Counted from the first letter of the stretch, positions 9,401 through 22,157 are shown. The stretch: 64,000 nucleotides of DNA from Orthonyx spaldingii (GCA_013397795.1 VZTJ01004500.1:342968-406967), one strand, 5' to 3'. A program made the numbers and translations. Notes: generated by a model not told the origin, from the sequence alone.

Positions 9401-11334
9401 ACTATGACTTTGAAGGCAAACTGCGAGCAAATCACAATGATTTAGTGATACACACACTCTAATAGTATCTTCTGTTTGGAATATCTGCTTCTGTAAATTA
9501 TTTAAAAGCTTTACGTTATGGTATCTCTATTTCAATTAGTATATTGCTGATTAAATGTTAGTGCCAACAGAAAAAAAGAGCTTTATGTTTGTTGTTCTCA
9601 GGGTAGCACTTCAGGTTGAAATACGCTATAAAAATTGTGCTGAGGCTTTCAGGCCAAAAAAGGAGGCAGAAATATCAAAAAAAAGGAAATCTTGCCAGTC
9701 TGAATTTAGCATTAACTCCTTAACCAACTGCTGTCATCAACATATAAATTTTAATTCAGAGCTTTGAAAGGTATTCTGAAATTCTACTATATGAAGTGAA
9801 AAATGACTGGAACTTTAAATTCAGTTATTGATTTCCAAATTTATAAGAAAATGTAAAATTTTCAAAAATGAAGAGTTAAGTCCCATTACTAGTGTCTGCT
9901 GGTGAGAAAATAGTTGTTTCAATAACTATATGAGAAAGTTGGGCACGGAGAACTAAATGTTGAAACCATCAGTACAAGCTTCATGTAACAGTGGCTGGTA
10001 GGGTAGTGGGTGACAGAAGCTGCTGCAGGAGTTCACTAGAGCCAGTCTCCCAGGTACCTCCAGCCAGGACAGTTTTCCTTTAGGTTCTTCATAAGTGCAC
10101 TAAACTATTTGTTTTCTGAAATCTTGTGCCATTGTTATGATTTGGGTGGCTCAAACAGTCGCGTGGGCAGGAAGGAGTCCATACACCTACATCCTCTAAC
10201 AGGGATCTGCTCCTTTTCAACACACAGGGTCAGCTGCATAATAATGTTACCGAATTAACAATACATGTTCATATATCAAATTGATACACAACAGATCCTT
10301 AGAAACCAGTCAGAGATTGCTATTTAGACATAGTATTTGTTTTATTGTGATGTCATAATGAATGCTTTAGCAGAACATATCTGCTTTCTCGGGTGGAGAC
10401 CTGGGTAGAAATAAAGTGTCTGGTGTATGGTTCACACATCCCCAGCCCCTAGTTATTCTGGAAAATGCTTATGCCATTTTGAGAGATGATATGTTTCAAA
10501 ATTAAAATCTAGGTAAGAAAAAAAGTCTAGGCATCATATTAGGACAAAAAGAAATAAATGAACATTGTATGTCAATACAAGAAAGTGGTGTAACAGTTTG
10601 TTGAGGAAATTCTAGTCAAATCAACCATACAAATATGAGTGATAACACTTTTTTTGTTGTTGTTTTTCAGAAGAAAATCCTTATTTTTCGTCTTGAAATG
10701 CCAAGACATAATTATTTCGGTTGTCCACTTGAAGTGAGCTTGAAGTTGAGGAACTGAACAGAAATGCACCTGTGGTTCCTGCCCCAGTGGTGCAGCACCC
10801 GGCTGTGGAAGGAGGTGAGGGCTCTCTTGCGATCGCAGCACTCCTCCTGCTGGTGAGAAACCACCCGAGCGGGACGCAGCCCTAGGCACAGGCTGGACCA
10901 GACTGATGGTGCCGGAGCCAACTTTCAAGGAGAAAACTGGGAATAATGGCCTCATCAGGGAGACTGAAGCTGGGAAAAATCCAAAGGGTGTGGGGAAATG
11001 GGAATAAAACGAAAAAGAGTTAGGTAGAGATGAGAGCAGAGCCTTAAGCAAGACGAGGTCATGGCCCAGAGGAAAATAACACCAAAGGACAAAGGTACAG
11101 AAAGGTGAAAGACTGAACAAGACTTAAGATCTCTACCTGGTATAACTCCAGTCTGTCCAAATAGGTGTAAAGCCCACTGGCTAAACCTGCCTTTTCAGTA
11201 GTTAAGTCAATAAAAGAGGAAAACTCTCTTTTTCTTGCCAGTCACTCTTTTGGGACAATTAGAAGGGACCTCTGAAAAAAATCTAAAATTCCAAAGCTGT
11301 TATCACACGAGATACTAAAGAGATATCACAATTC
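9401..11334. other. Unique sequence with one GC-richer block, no gene recognised
   Basis: No repeat is recognised. About 10760-10930 is distinctly GC-richer than its surroundings and has a few CpGs. A 182-codon minus-strand frame crosses it (10572-11120), but its translation is compositionally ordinary and matches no family I know, so I do not call a gene. Confidence 0.45.
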
Positions 11335-11555
11335 ACATACTAGAAAAGAAATTTCACATTGAACCTGTTTTAGTAGTGGAACAGCTTGCCAAGGGAGATG
11401 GTGAAATTTCCATCATTAAAGATGTCAAAGATGTCCCTGTTTGGACATGGCTGTGAGCTACCTGTTTTAGCATCAACAGTGCACTTGCCTGAAGGAGAAG
11501 GCTTGATGGAAGACCAGCAGATGTCTCTTCCAATCTATACCACTCTGTGAATGTG
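11335..11555 (+). mobile_element. Decayed CR1 3' end (plus strand)
   Basis: Diverged matches to the CR1 3' UTR appear in order: GTAGTGGAACAGCTTGCCAA, GGGAGATGGTG, then ..TTCCATCATTAAAGATGTC, and TCTCTTCCAATCTATACCAC near the tail. The octamer tail is no longer clear. An old copy. Confidence 0.6.
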
Positions 11556-12059
11556 TTATGCATTTTCTGGGGGAGCTTCCAGTTTCTATTGGAAGAGAAG
11601 AAAATCTAAAAATTGCATGCATCACAATCAAGCAGAAAAAAGTTTGTCTTAGTCCTGGCATTTCTTATCTTCACAGCCTTGGTTCTAAAAGAATTCTTTT
11701 AGACCCTTTTCAGTCACAGCCTTACATTTCAGCCACATGATCTGTGTTTTATTTAGGTGTTGGGCTGGCTTGGGGCTGTGCAGCAGAAAAGGCAGCGTTG
11801 TCCGGACTGTGTTCTGATTCATTGCAGCTACTCAAATCAGTGAAGAAAGCTTTGTAGGAAGAAAAGGTTTCATTGAGGCCTGGAGAACTAGAGTTTATCC
11901 AAGCTAGTCTCACTGGCCTCAACACACTGCCTACTCAGGGTAAATTTTTGACAAATGCTTTCCTAGTTTTCAATATATACAGCTTCCCATTCAGGATCTA
12001 TTTTATGGAAGTGCAGGGCACAGAAAAACAAGGCAAATACATCTAAGACCTTTTACACC
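11556..12059. other. Unique sequence, nothing identified
   Basis: No feature is recognised between the two decayed CR1 copies. Confidence 0.45.
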
Positions 12060-12440
12060 AGCAGAGATTAAATGAATTTGGGATCATTCAACACAGAAAA
12101 GAAATAATTGTGTGAGACAGTATGACAAAGTCTATAAAGTCATGATCCCCTAAAAAAGATGAATAGGGAATAATTTTCTATTTTCTGCAAAAACTATTGT
12201 AAACATCAAAAGAAATTACCAAGAAAATACCAAGATTAGAAGCAAGCAAAGGGCTTCTTCCACAAAAAGTGTAGTTAAACTGTAGAATTCTTTGCCCCAG
12301 AAAGCCATACATGCCCAAAAAATATATAATTAATTAAAGGGATTAGACAAATCTAGAGAAGATCATCTATCAAAGGTTATTACAATGAAAAAGGCAGATA
12401 CAACCTTTGACTTGGCAAGTCCCTCAAAGAAGTGATTTAG
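12060..12440 (+). mobile_element. Ancient CR1-type LINE 3' fragment (plus strand)
   Basis: This resembles the old amniote-wide CR1/L3-like group more than typical avian CR1. The matches are TTAAATGAATTTGGGATCAT, the GAATAGGGAATAATTTTCTA block, GTGTAGTTAAACTGTAGAAT and TTCTTTGCCCCAG (compare 'tagttaacttgtggaactcattgcca'), then GGATTAGACAAATCTAGAGA. Order and spacing are kept over about 380 bases, which makes chance unlikely, but divergence is high. Confidence 0.6.
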
Positions 12441-14169
12441 CGTGAGAACATCCATTTTGCCTGTTAAGTGCACCCATGCTAAGATTTATCATCTATTCAC
12501 AAGTGACTACACAAACAGTCTGGGCAGATAACAAGTGGCATGTACCTAACAAATAGCAGTGTTATCTGCTTTGACCAGATGCAAAGATAGATCCTATGAT
12601 TTAAGAGCCCCTTCACTCTACACAAAGGATGTGACATGTTGCAAAACACACTCACTGTATTGCCATGAATCCAGTCATACTGAAGCCCAGGTCTTGGAAT
12701 CCTGGAGCAGAGCCAGATATAATGTTAAAAAAAAATTACATGAGGAAGTGTGTTGTCAAAATAGAAGTACCAGATTTGGGAGGCTGAATTTACCATTGCA
12801 CCCAAAGCATTTCCTGCTCTTTCTTTTACTGAACTTACAACTTGGGTTTGGTTTTTTTATTTACAGTAATGTAACTGAAGGATAAAGAAATGTGTGCTTT
12901 GTTTTCGCATGACAAGTGAGTTTCCCAGCATTTGACAGAACAGCATCACTCTGTACTAGCCCTCCTCTTATTCTCTTTCCCCAAACTTTCAGTTCTGCCT
13001 GCTGATGCATGTGAAGCACATTTTTGTCTTCACACTTGGAACAGTAACTGTCAATTTTACTGAGGGTTTTCCATTACCACTTTAGTCAAAGATTTACTAC
13101 CACTGCAAAGAAACAATTAAAATGCCTAACTTTTTCTCTTATATTTTGGGGTGGGAGAAGTATTGTTTTGCCTAAGCAAACACGGTTTTCCACATAGGCA
13201 AAACTTTTTGCAACTTCAATATATTAAATTTAAAAAATTCCCTTACTTAGTATAAATGACTTGGTATTTTGATATCACGTTTAGTGCTTTTGCTGCTACT
13301 TTGAGCCATTGCATTGCACTGTCTCCCCAGCTCAACACCAATACTCCTCTTGAAGTTCCTCAGGGACAACTGAGCTGTAGGGATTAATGAAACCAGAATG
13401 TCTGGGACCTGACAGCTCCAGAAATAACCTAGACAGAGTCTGTGTCTCGCAGAAAGAATCTAGATGGAGACCGTGTCTCTTCTCTGAGGTATAAGGACTG
13501 CTTTTACAGTGGGGTGGAACAGTGGATAGAGGCCTGATGTCCCTCTTATTAAAAAGTAATGAGAATTGAAAACCCAGCAATGGAACAAAAATGAATCCCA
13601 ATAGGTGCCCTTTTACATTTTTGGACTCACATATCTTCTCGTGGGCCTAGTCCTAGGTGAGAAATGGGCTCATGTCTGGCACTGGCTGTTTGAAAGCTCA
13701 CAGAGGTAACACATTAGAGAGACATGCACCCCCGCACAGGGGTAGTTCAGATCTGTAGCAAACCAAGCTCAGTAATCAGCACATCAATGACATCCCATCA
13801 CGCTGTTGACTGCAGTGCTGCTTCTCCTGCCATGCTTTGCTCCCTGGCAATCTCCTCCAAATGCCAATGCCTCCAAAGAATCTGCTGGTGTTCCCAGCTC
13901 ACTTATTTTATAGGACCACAGGCCAGTAGACAGCCCTGTCTAAAGCTGTGTAGGAAAAGTTTTTATTCTCTTCACTGGAGCAAAGGTGACATATTCTGAA
14001 GATTTTCAGACAGTTGTTATGCCTGCAGGATTCAGAAAAGCCAAAAGCTGGTGATATCGGTGGTCTTATGCAGGGAAGACAAGACCATGGTAGACTTAAG
14101 AATGGTGCCTCATTCTGGCATGAATGTGAACCCGTTACTGGAAAGGGTATTCTCTGAAGAGTGTTTCTC
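12441..14169. other. Mostly unique sequence, no gene recognised
   Basis: No repeat family is recognised with confidence. The last 150 bases may be the decayed upstream part of the CR1 that starts clearly near 14170. Frames such as 13332-13601 (minus) and 13724-13999 (plus) match nothing known. Confidence 0.4.
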
Positions 14170-15660
14170 ATGCTGGCTCCTGGGACCCAGAGAATGCATC
14201 CCAGAGTCCTGAAGAAACTGGCTGATGTAGTTGCCAAGCCACTTTCCATGATATTCAAAAAGTCATGGTGATCAGAGGAAGTTCTGGGTGACTGGAAAAA
14301 GGGAAACATTCTACCCATTTTTAAGAAGGGAAGAAAGGAGGACCCCGGGAACCACTGAACTGACAGCCTCATCTCTTAGCCTGGGAAGATCATGGAAGAG
14401 ATCCTCCTAGAAGCTGTGCTAAGGCTGATGGAGGAGAGTGAGGTGATTCAAGACAGACAGCATGGCTTCACTAAGGGAAAATCCTGTCTGAACAACCTAG
14501 TGGCTTTCTATGATGGAGTGACTGCATTAGTGAGCAAGCAAAGGGCCACAGAAGTAATATCTCTGGTCCTCTGTAAGCCTCTGACACAGTCCCTCACAAA
14601 ATCCTCTCCAGATCGGAGAGTGATGGATTAAACAGATGGACTGTTAGGTGGATTAGGAATTGGTTGGATCGTCACATCTAGAAGGTAGTGGTCAATGGCT
14701 CAGAGTCCCAATGGGCATCAGTGGCAAGGAATGTCCCTCAAGGGTTCATACTGGGACCAGTGTTATTTAATATCTTCATTAATGATATAGAGGAAGGGAT
14801 TGAGTACACCTTCAGCAAATTTGCAGATGACACTGAGCTGAGTGGTGCAGTTGACACACCTGAGGATGGGATGCCATCCCGAGGGACCTGGATAAGCTGA
14901 AGAAGTGGGTCCATGGGAATCTGATGAGGTTTAACAAGAACAAGTGCAAGACGCTGCTCCTGGGTCAGGGCAACCCCTGGTATCAGCACAGGCTGGGGAT
15001 GAACAGATCCAGAACAGCCCTGCTTGAGAAGGACTTGGGGGTGCTGGTGGGTGAGAGGCTGGACATGACCTAGCCATGTGCACTCAGCCCAGAACGCCAA
15101 ACATGCCCTGGGCTGCATCCAAAGCAGCCCCTTTGCTCTAGTGAGACCCCACCTGCAGTGCTGCATCCAGCTCTGGGGTCCCCAGGACCGGACCTGTTGC
15201 ACTGAGTCCAGAGCAGGCCACCAAGATGAATAGAGGGATGAAGCACTTCTGCTATGAGGAAAGGTTGAGAGAATTAGAATTGCTTAGCCTAGAAAAGTGA
15301 AGGCCTTGAGGTGACTTAATTGTGGCCTTCTAGTACCTGAAGGGAACTTAAAGGTAAGATGGGACAAGATTATTTATGAGGGTATGTAGTGACAGGACAA
15401 GGGAGAAAAGACTGAAAGAGAGTAGGTTTAGATTAGATATTACAAAAATTTCTTTGCCGTGAGGGTGGTGAGGCACTGGAACAGGTTGTCCAGAGAACTT
15501 GTGGATGCCCTATCCTGCAAGTATTCAGAACTGGGTAGAGCTCTGAGCAACCTGGTCTAGTGGAAGGTGTTCCTGCCCACAGCAGTGGTGTTGGAACTAG
15601 GTGATCTTCAAGGTCATCTTCCAAACCAAATCATTCTATGATTCTAGGATTCTATGATAT
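14170..15660 (+). mobile_element. CR1 LINE, longest plus-strand copy (about 1.5 kb, 5' truncated)
   Basis: It runs from the start of the reverse-transcriptase domain to the 3' tail. It ends with ATCATTCTATGATTCTAGGA and ATTCTATGAT, the CR1 octamer tail, at about 15660. The order reverse transcriptase, C-terminal region (GTGAGACCCCACCTGCAGTG), 3' UTR (GTGAGGGTGGTGAGGCACTG) and octamers is intact. The usual poly(A) is absent, as expected for CR1. Confidence 0.93.
14185..14960 (+). pseudogene. Broken CR1 reverse-transcriptase gene
   Basis: The remnant encodes CR1 reverse transcriptase, which copies LINE RNA at the nicked target. In the first frame it has ADVVAKPLSMIF, then DWKKGNILPIFKKGRKEDPG, and later the HGFTKGKSCLNNLVAFYD block (frame open 14392-14631). 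After a frameshift near 14580 the palm region continues in another frame (14688-14900) with NVPQGFILGPVLFNIFINDI and KFADD, the CR1 form of the catalytic YxDD box. Both aspartates remain, but the G of GVPQG is lost. Stops interrupt the frame near 14357 and elsewhere, so no active enzyme can be made. Confidence 0.85.
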
Positions 15661-16445
15661 ATTGCATTTTGTCTATTTAATTAAGCTGTAATTAAGACAG
15701 ATGGTAAACAAAAGAATTATGTTAATGGCAGGAATGAGACAAACTAGCTCCATGTTAAAAACAATTGAAAACATACTCTTTTTGGTAGACTGTAGCATAG
15801 GCAGCAAACTGTTGGTTGTAACACAGTTTCTATTATTCTGTGAATTATCTGAATCTAGAAGACAATGAAATGTGATCCTCTAGTCTGTGAGGGAAAAGCT
15901 CTCAGGAGGAAAACTACTTGGATTCCAATTTCTTAATTCAAAGAATGCTTGCTGTAAAATACTTAAACTTTTATCAGAGCAGCTATTTGAAACCAGGTGA
16001 GCAACCTAACCAAGTAATTGCTGTTCTCTGTGACAATAAGTTTATTAAAGTGTCTTTTGATGTGATCAGAACTCCTTCCATAAAACCACTGTTATCCCCT
16101 TAACATGATAGATGTGCCAGTGTTGTTCTTCCTCAAGGAAGGCTGATGAACAGGAAATGCTGAAAATCCTGATTTCAGTGCACCATTGAAGAGTTAAGTG
16201 ACTCTCTACTTCCAGAGCAGGTTCTGCGAGAGGCAGCCCTTAGATTATTCCAATTCCTGGTGCCTACTGGGTGGCACAGGAGAAAATCTGCTCAGGAAGG
16301 GCGCTGATTCCTACTTATGCTTCCCCCAACCTTTGGACCATTATGAGTTAGACTCAAATGATGAGTAAATCTGACTGTCAAAATATTGTAGAAGGTTAGG
16401 ATGAAGCTAATAAAGAAGTTCAGGTATCTCAGCAGTTCAGCCCAT

Positions 16446-16466
16446 TTTCCTGCATGTAGCAGGAAA
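16446..16466. repeat. Perfect 8-base hairpin
   Basis: TTTCCTGC (16446-16453) and GCAGGAAA (16459-16466) pair around the loop ATGTA. No run of T follows and no known role is apparent. Confidence 0.75.
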
Positions 16467-17566
16467 CTCCTGAAGAGTTTGTCAGAACTGGGCTTAACTG
16501 CTTATGGCACACATTTCCAGAGCCTAATTCCCCATTAACCAGAGAAAAAAGGCAACGAAAAGAACCATTAGAGAAGAACAAAAAAATAACCGTGGCCTCA
16601 GGCATAGAAAAGCTGTGTGGCTCTGAGACATAACTCTGTCTCTGAAGCTCCAGAGCGGTCAGAAAACAAGCTAAATTAGAACTTTTGTAGTGCAAGAAAA
16701 CAAAATTATGTGCCATTTTGAGAGATTTTTTGTTACATGGATAAGCTGCCTTCCATCATTATTTTCTCTTTCTAAACCAACACAAACAGCGTGTAGAGTC
16801 CCAAATATTGGGCAAGTACTTAGGTCTACTAAAGTTAATATTATGAGCCAAATGTTTCACTTGATGCAATTATAACACCTGATGGAAGTTCACAGATCAA
16901 TAAAATGTTATTGTGTTTCAAAGACACAAGGCAAAAAGAAATTCTCTAAGAAACATTTTGCTTTGGGAAAAATATATTAAGACACCCTGTTCCCAGTGCA
17001 GAAAGAAATACATAAAGACAGACAGACATATTCTGTTTTATTGGCGCTAATTACTTATGGCTCATTTTGTAATTCCATAGAACATTTTCTGAGAACCAAT
17101 TTATATACAAATATATGAAGTATGCAAACACAATCTAAAATGCAAGAGCTTTCAAGATATCTTTAAGTATCACCCCTTCCCTTTTGCCTGGTGATTAAAA
17201 GTAAAGCATAAGTTAATAGACATGAATATACGGCTTGCTCTGTCACATATGTTTAAAATAGATTCTTTCTAAAGAGATCTGGGATGGGATGCAAAATTTA
17301 CTAAAATCCACATCATTGTCTGAAATTTAAAAGTGAGCAACCCACATCATAACAGAGCAAGAAAAACTGCTAAACGTTTTACATTAAGTAAGTTGTTTTG
17401 TGGCAAATTCTTCAGTTAAAGAAACTGAGGAATGGCTAACAATTTTTAAAGACTTTTTGGTTACTGTTGCTGACTTCTCAGACTAATTGTACACTTACTG
17501 TATTGAAATCGATGGTCTTGTCTATGTACCTTCACTCAGGCATCCAAAAAATGAACAAGTATATTT

Positions 17567-17621
17567 AAAGGAAACGAACAAATCTATTCAAAGGAAACTA
17601 ACAAATCTATTCAAAGGAATA
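17567..17621. repeat. Tandem repeat, 23-base unit, about 2.4 copies
   Basis: The unit AAAGGAAACGAACAAATCTA+TTC at 17567-17589 is repeated at 17590-17612 with one change (G to T), and AAAGGAA starts a third copy. Confidence 0.9.
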
Positions 17622-17624
17622 TTC

Positions 17625-17733
17625 TCAAACAAACAAACAAACCAACCCCAAAAAGCAACCACCCCAAAAAAACCCTACCAAAAAACCAAATCCAAAACCA
17701 ACAACAAAAACCTCCCAACAAAACAACAAACCT
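17625..17733. repeat. C/A-only low-complexity tract
   Basis: About 110 bases are made almost entirely of A and C, with one G and few T. The tract starts as (CAAA)n and then becomes irregular CCAAAA/ACCCC. The strand asymmetry is strong. Confidence 0.85.
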
Positions 17734-20700
17734 CTTATGGCATTCTGGTTGGGATAAAAGCTACTATCTACATGTATAAATGGATATCAATTCAAACCAG
17801 GTACAAATATATCACATTAGTATGCCTTACTTATTTAATGCAAGTTGTAGATAAAACGGACACTGTAGTGACCAAGTCAACACTTCTTAAGGGCTTCTGA
17901 CTGTTCTCGAAAAATGAATTAACTAACACTGAAGAATGAAGACATCAAAGTGAGACTTTTTTCCCTCCATACTGAATTGATATTTAAGGTTTTCTCTCCT
18001 TTAATCAAGAGGATTCTGGTTTTATTACCCTTCACCTCCAGCTCCTAAGTATTTGCTATCAGATTTTGCCAGTTCTGCAATATAAAAGTGTTTACAGATA
18101 GAGCTTGTATGAAATGTTGTGATGAAAAAAGTAAATTTCACATAAAACACGGCAGAAAGAGAATCACTACTATCTTAGAAAAATATTTGTTGTAGTAGAG
18201 GGTGACATCAGCAATTGTTTCAGTCCTTGTGTCTTAGTTATTAGCAGTGCCCCTGACTTATCTATATAACTAGAGGCTCAGTTCAGTGATAAAGAGTGAG
18301 ATGGATTTATTATAATCAGTAAATCAATGTGCTAGCACAGAATCATATTCTTTTGGGGCAATACAAAAGGATATGGGTATGGTTGTAGGAATACCTCACT
18401 ATGAATATGAAATCACAGAATAACTGCTGGACTGTGAGCAAATGTAAACAAATGCTTTTCTTCAAAACTGTCTTGTCTTCTTCCTTGGTTCCCTGTTTGA
18501 AACACAGATGACTTCTTACCCCACCAGATTTAGTTTTCAGAGGATGAACAATCTTGTGTTTAGAGAAGGTGCTTGTGGCCAAAATTGTATAGTGAATACA
18601 TGGAATCACAGAGGAAGGAAAACATTCCCTTCCATCCACTTGGAATTTTCCTTCTTCCAGCCTGAGTATTGTCTTCACTCCTTTCTGTGTACCCCTTTGG
18701 GCAGAATAACATGACATTTGGATTCCCTGAGCCTCTCTTTAAGCTAAACAATCAAATTCCCAGCTTCTCACTGTATAGCATGTGCTCCAGCCCCTCAGCC
18801 ATCTCAGTCTGGCCCCCTGCTCCATTCACTGCAGCTCTGTTGTGCTGCAAAGTCTATAGCAGCAATTGCCTTTTGAGTTATTCCTGCCTCTTCCATTATC
18901 CAGCTGTGCAACTCTGAGAAGACCAAACCACAACAATTTTTCTTTTTCTCTTGCCACTTTGTTAACTACATCCTTTTGGGATGTGAATGCTTTCAAGCAG
19001 GAATTGGTTCTACCACTTGTTTGTACCAAGTGTATTCCAAATATATCAGGATTCTGATCTCTGTTGGCTTCTGGGCATTGCTACAATAGAAAAAGCAATA
19101 ATACTTATCCACAGTAAGCACAAAGGGAAAAAATATTGCAATAGGACAAAAAAAGAAAGACTTAACCATAAATAAAAGCCAAACTGCAAAATGAGGAATG
19201 ATGATTTTTCATTCACCCCAGATGGTTATTTCACAGAGCAAAAGTAGAAGTCTGTAGAAGTTGGAAAAACCACCAATTTTTGCTTCGCTACCTGGAGCTG
19301 CCATCATCATACCTTCCACAATCACTGGACAAAGATGTAGATCTTCAGAATCATATCTCCCAGTTTGTTTACCCTGGAGTGCTCTCTGCAGGATGGGTTT
19401 CTCTGCAGGGTCTCTCTCTGGTTTTATGCCAACTGATCTTCACTGAAATGTTGGTATTGTGTTGTCATAAGTAAAGTTTCTGGGATTTCAGATTTTTTAA
19501 TCTCATTGTGAAAATGCAGAGTAAACCCAATGTTTCTCAAGTCCAAAGAGGATATCTGGGTAGTTATTCATGTTCATACGCAAGTGATATTGATAATCCC
19601 ATTCATGTAAACAGGTGGCTGGGTGAAGAATATAGTATGCCATTAAGTGGAGGTTAAGGTTCCTTACTATATTGTTCAAGGGTAAACGAATTTTTATCAC
19701 TAAATGCAACTTTATTTACCTTACTAGTAATTTAAAATTTTTAGAAGCATATTTATTTCAAATTTTTGAGTGAAGCAAGCAGAAATTATGTACAAATTCT
19801 AAGCAAAGTGAATGAGAATACTGTTAGGTGTTACCGAACCTGTTCCCCCAAATTTTTTTCCCAAATTTTTCTTTTGCTCCAAAATGTTAAAGGAACTTTT
19901 CCTATTTCCAGTTTCTACATGAAGTTTTGAAAACATATTCTGTTGTATTTTTCCCAGCTTTGCTGGGAGTGGAAAAAAGTGGAAAAAAAAGTTGAAGAAT
20001 CATTACTGGAAATGCACAGGAATAGACCATCACAGTTACTGCTAGTAGAAAAAGCTTTATTCACTTTCATTTTTTCCTCTGTTTCATGAATAAAAGACTC
20101 AGAGACTCTCTATTACTAAAGTCATAAAAGTAATTACACATTCATCCTCCATGTTGGAGTTCAAAGCCCAAGTTCTTGCTTTCTCTCATAGAGCTAACAT
20201 ATATTTAAGCCAGTAGATTAAAAGACATGGAAAAATAACAGAATTGTCATGGAACAAAATTGAACATCAAATTACTAAAACCAACCAAACACAAAAAACA
20301 AACAGAAAATCCCCTGCAATTCAATTTATTTGCTGTTGAGAGTCTTGTAGGCAAATTCAGAAAATGTGATTCAATTTCTGCCTATTTTAAGTTATAAAGT
20401 TCCATGTCATAGAGTAAAAATTATATGGAGTTTCGAGGTCTACTGTCTTCCTCACAGTGTTTCTTGATGCAAAAATATACAGGATTCCTGACTTTCCTAA
20501 CCTGAAATTTTTATTTACAGAATTTTCCTTATTGCCTGGATAAAATCCCACAGCTTTTTCTTCAATAAATAAATAAAATCATACAGCATTTTTTCCCCTT
20601 GGAATTATCTAGATTGCTCTAAAAAATTCTGTTAGCATACAGCAGTCCCTTTTAAATTAACAACTTTTAATGCTTCTTTGGTATGCATATGATAGAGCTG

Positions 20701-20989
20701 ACTGTTTTGTGAGATAAATGGTTCCATGGAAACATCAAATCAGTGCTCAGTGATGGCCAAAATCCATGGTAAGTGCTGGTAAATTATTAGAGAGAAATAA
20801 TAGAGAATAAAGGATACTGTTATGCTACTGCCATGCAGTTCTAAAACTCTTCCTTGCCAACTTCCTTCTCCATAGAACTTAACTGCAAAAAAGGCTATAG
20901 CAGGATTGGAAAACCTATGGACAAGGTCAACAGTGTAGATAAAGGGTGTGGGAAACGTCTGTGTGAGAATAACTTGACAATGACTCTTC

Positions 20990-21275
20990 CATTTAGGTTG
21001 GAGATGACCAAGGTCATGGCAACTGTACCAAAAAAACCCTACAAAATCAAAAGTGCCCAGGGAGAGAGAGAGGATACAGGTCACTGCTTCTACCCAAAAC
21101 CCCTTAGAAGCCATCAAATAAGGCTAGTAATTAACATTGGTTCAAATCAATCAAAGGAGGACCTTCTTCACCCAGTGTTAGACTACAGAATTCCTTGCCA
21201 ACTACTGGTGAGGACTGATTGTTTGCATGGCTTTGAAGGGAGAAGAGATAGTGTAAAAGAGACACGTGCATGGAG
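20990..21275 (+). mobile_element. Possible ancient CR1-type LINE fragment (plus strand)
   Basis: CTTCTTCACCCAGTGTTAGA and CTACAGAATTCCTTGCCAAC resemble the old CR1 3' region seen at 12060-12440 ('cttcacacagcgtgtagttaacttgtggaactcattgcca'). The upstream purine-rich part fits loosely. High divergence limits confidence. A 181-codon frame over it (20854-21399) is probably chance. Confidence 0.4.
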
Positions 21276-22157
21276 TGGTAAAATACAGGAAAGTCAATTC
21301 TGCATTGGGAAATTTCCAAGCTGTAATTCCCTGATGTTGGAAAAGTATTTGGGGCATTTATTACTACATGCTTTCTCTATTTTTATATTCTTTCCCTAGG
21401 TATCTGAGCTGCTGATAGGGAAGGCAGAGGTATGAGACTATCCATGCCTGTGTGGCAGTGGCCAAAGTACTCCATTTCTTGCATAAGCACCCATGACTTT
21501 CAATCTTTGCTCACATCTGTCAAAAATGGGTTTTCTCTGCCTTCTTCCAGCCATTGCCAAGGCAAACCTTTAGCCTTGGCCAAGTTCACAACATTTCAAC
21601 TTACCCTGGATTCTGCATTATTTATGGGTTTGTACCAGCCATGCAGAGTCTCTCTGCACACTGAATTTATGCAGCTCCAATTCATCCTCTTGCTCTAAGT
21701 GTTGTTTAGAAGCCAGCTCAGAGGTTTTTACACCTGCCCCAACTCTACCACTGCTATGTGTCTGTGCTGTCTGTCTGACTTAGCAGGGCAGCTGAGCCTT
21801 AGGAACACTTTAGTGGGATGTTACAGGTACTGCAGGTGCCATTGTGAAGAAAGCAAAGGCACAGGTGAAGGGAAGGGAGGACATTTATTGTAATTATGCC
21901 CATTGTGTGTGGTCTTGCCAAGCTCGAACTGGTCCTTACTGATTGGTGGTGGGCTCTCAGAAGTGGATGTGTTTGTGCCATTGTGTGTATTCCACATGCC
22001 AAGCACAAATTTACTTTTAGACTTCTGTGGACCCTGGCCAGAGCAACAACTATAGCTGATCTCCCTGCGCCAACACCATGTGTAAAAACTGGCATTCCAG
22101 ATTTTTGTCATCAATGTGACACAAAGACTGAAGTAACGGTCACTTCCTCCATCTGGA
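21276..22157. other. Unique sequence, nothing identified
   Basis: No repeat or gene is recognised. Several short frames on both strands match nothing known. Confidence 0.45.

Larger units (their letters stand above)
15661..20985. other. Long unique AT-rich stretch, no gene recognised
   Basis: Only low-complexity and small repeats are visible: a hairpin at 16446-16466, a 23-base tandem repeat at 17567-17621 and a C/A-rich tract at 17625-17733, listed separately. No transposon or exon is recognised. Confidence 0.5.

Noticed and set aside
10572..11120. 182-codon minus-strand frame, the longest in the window
   Set aside because: No recognisable domain, signal or family, and part of it runs through simple A/T-rich codons. 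Kept only as a low-interest GC-block finding.
18395..18430. ATCACAGAATAACTG as a CR1 tail
   Set aside because: The following bases do not continue into any CR1 3' region.
20854..21399. 181-codon plus-strand frame
   Set aside because: Overlaps a probable ancient LINE fragment and matches no protein family I know.
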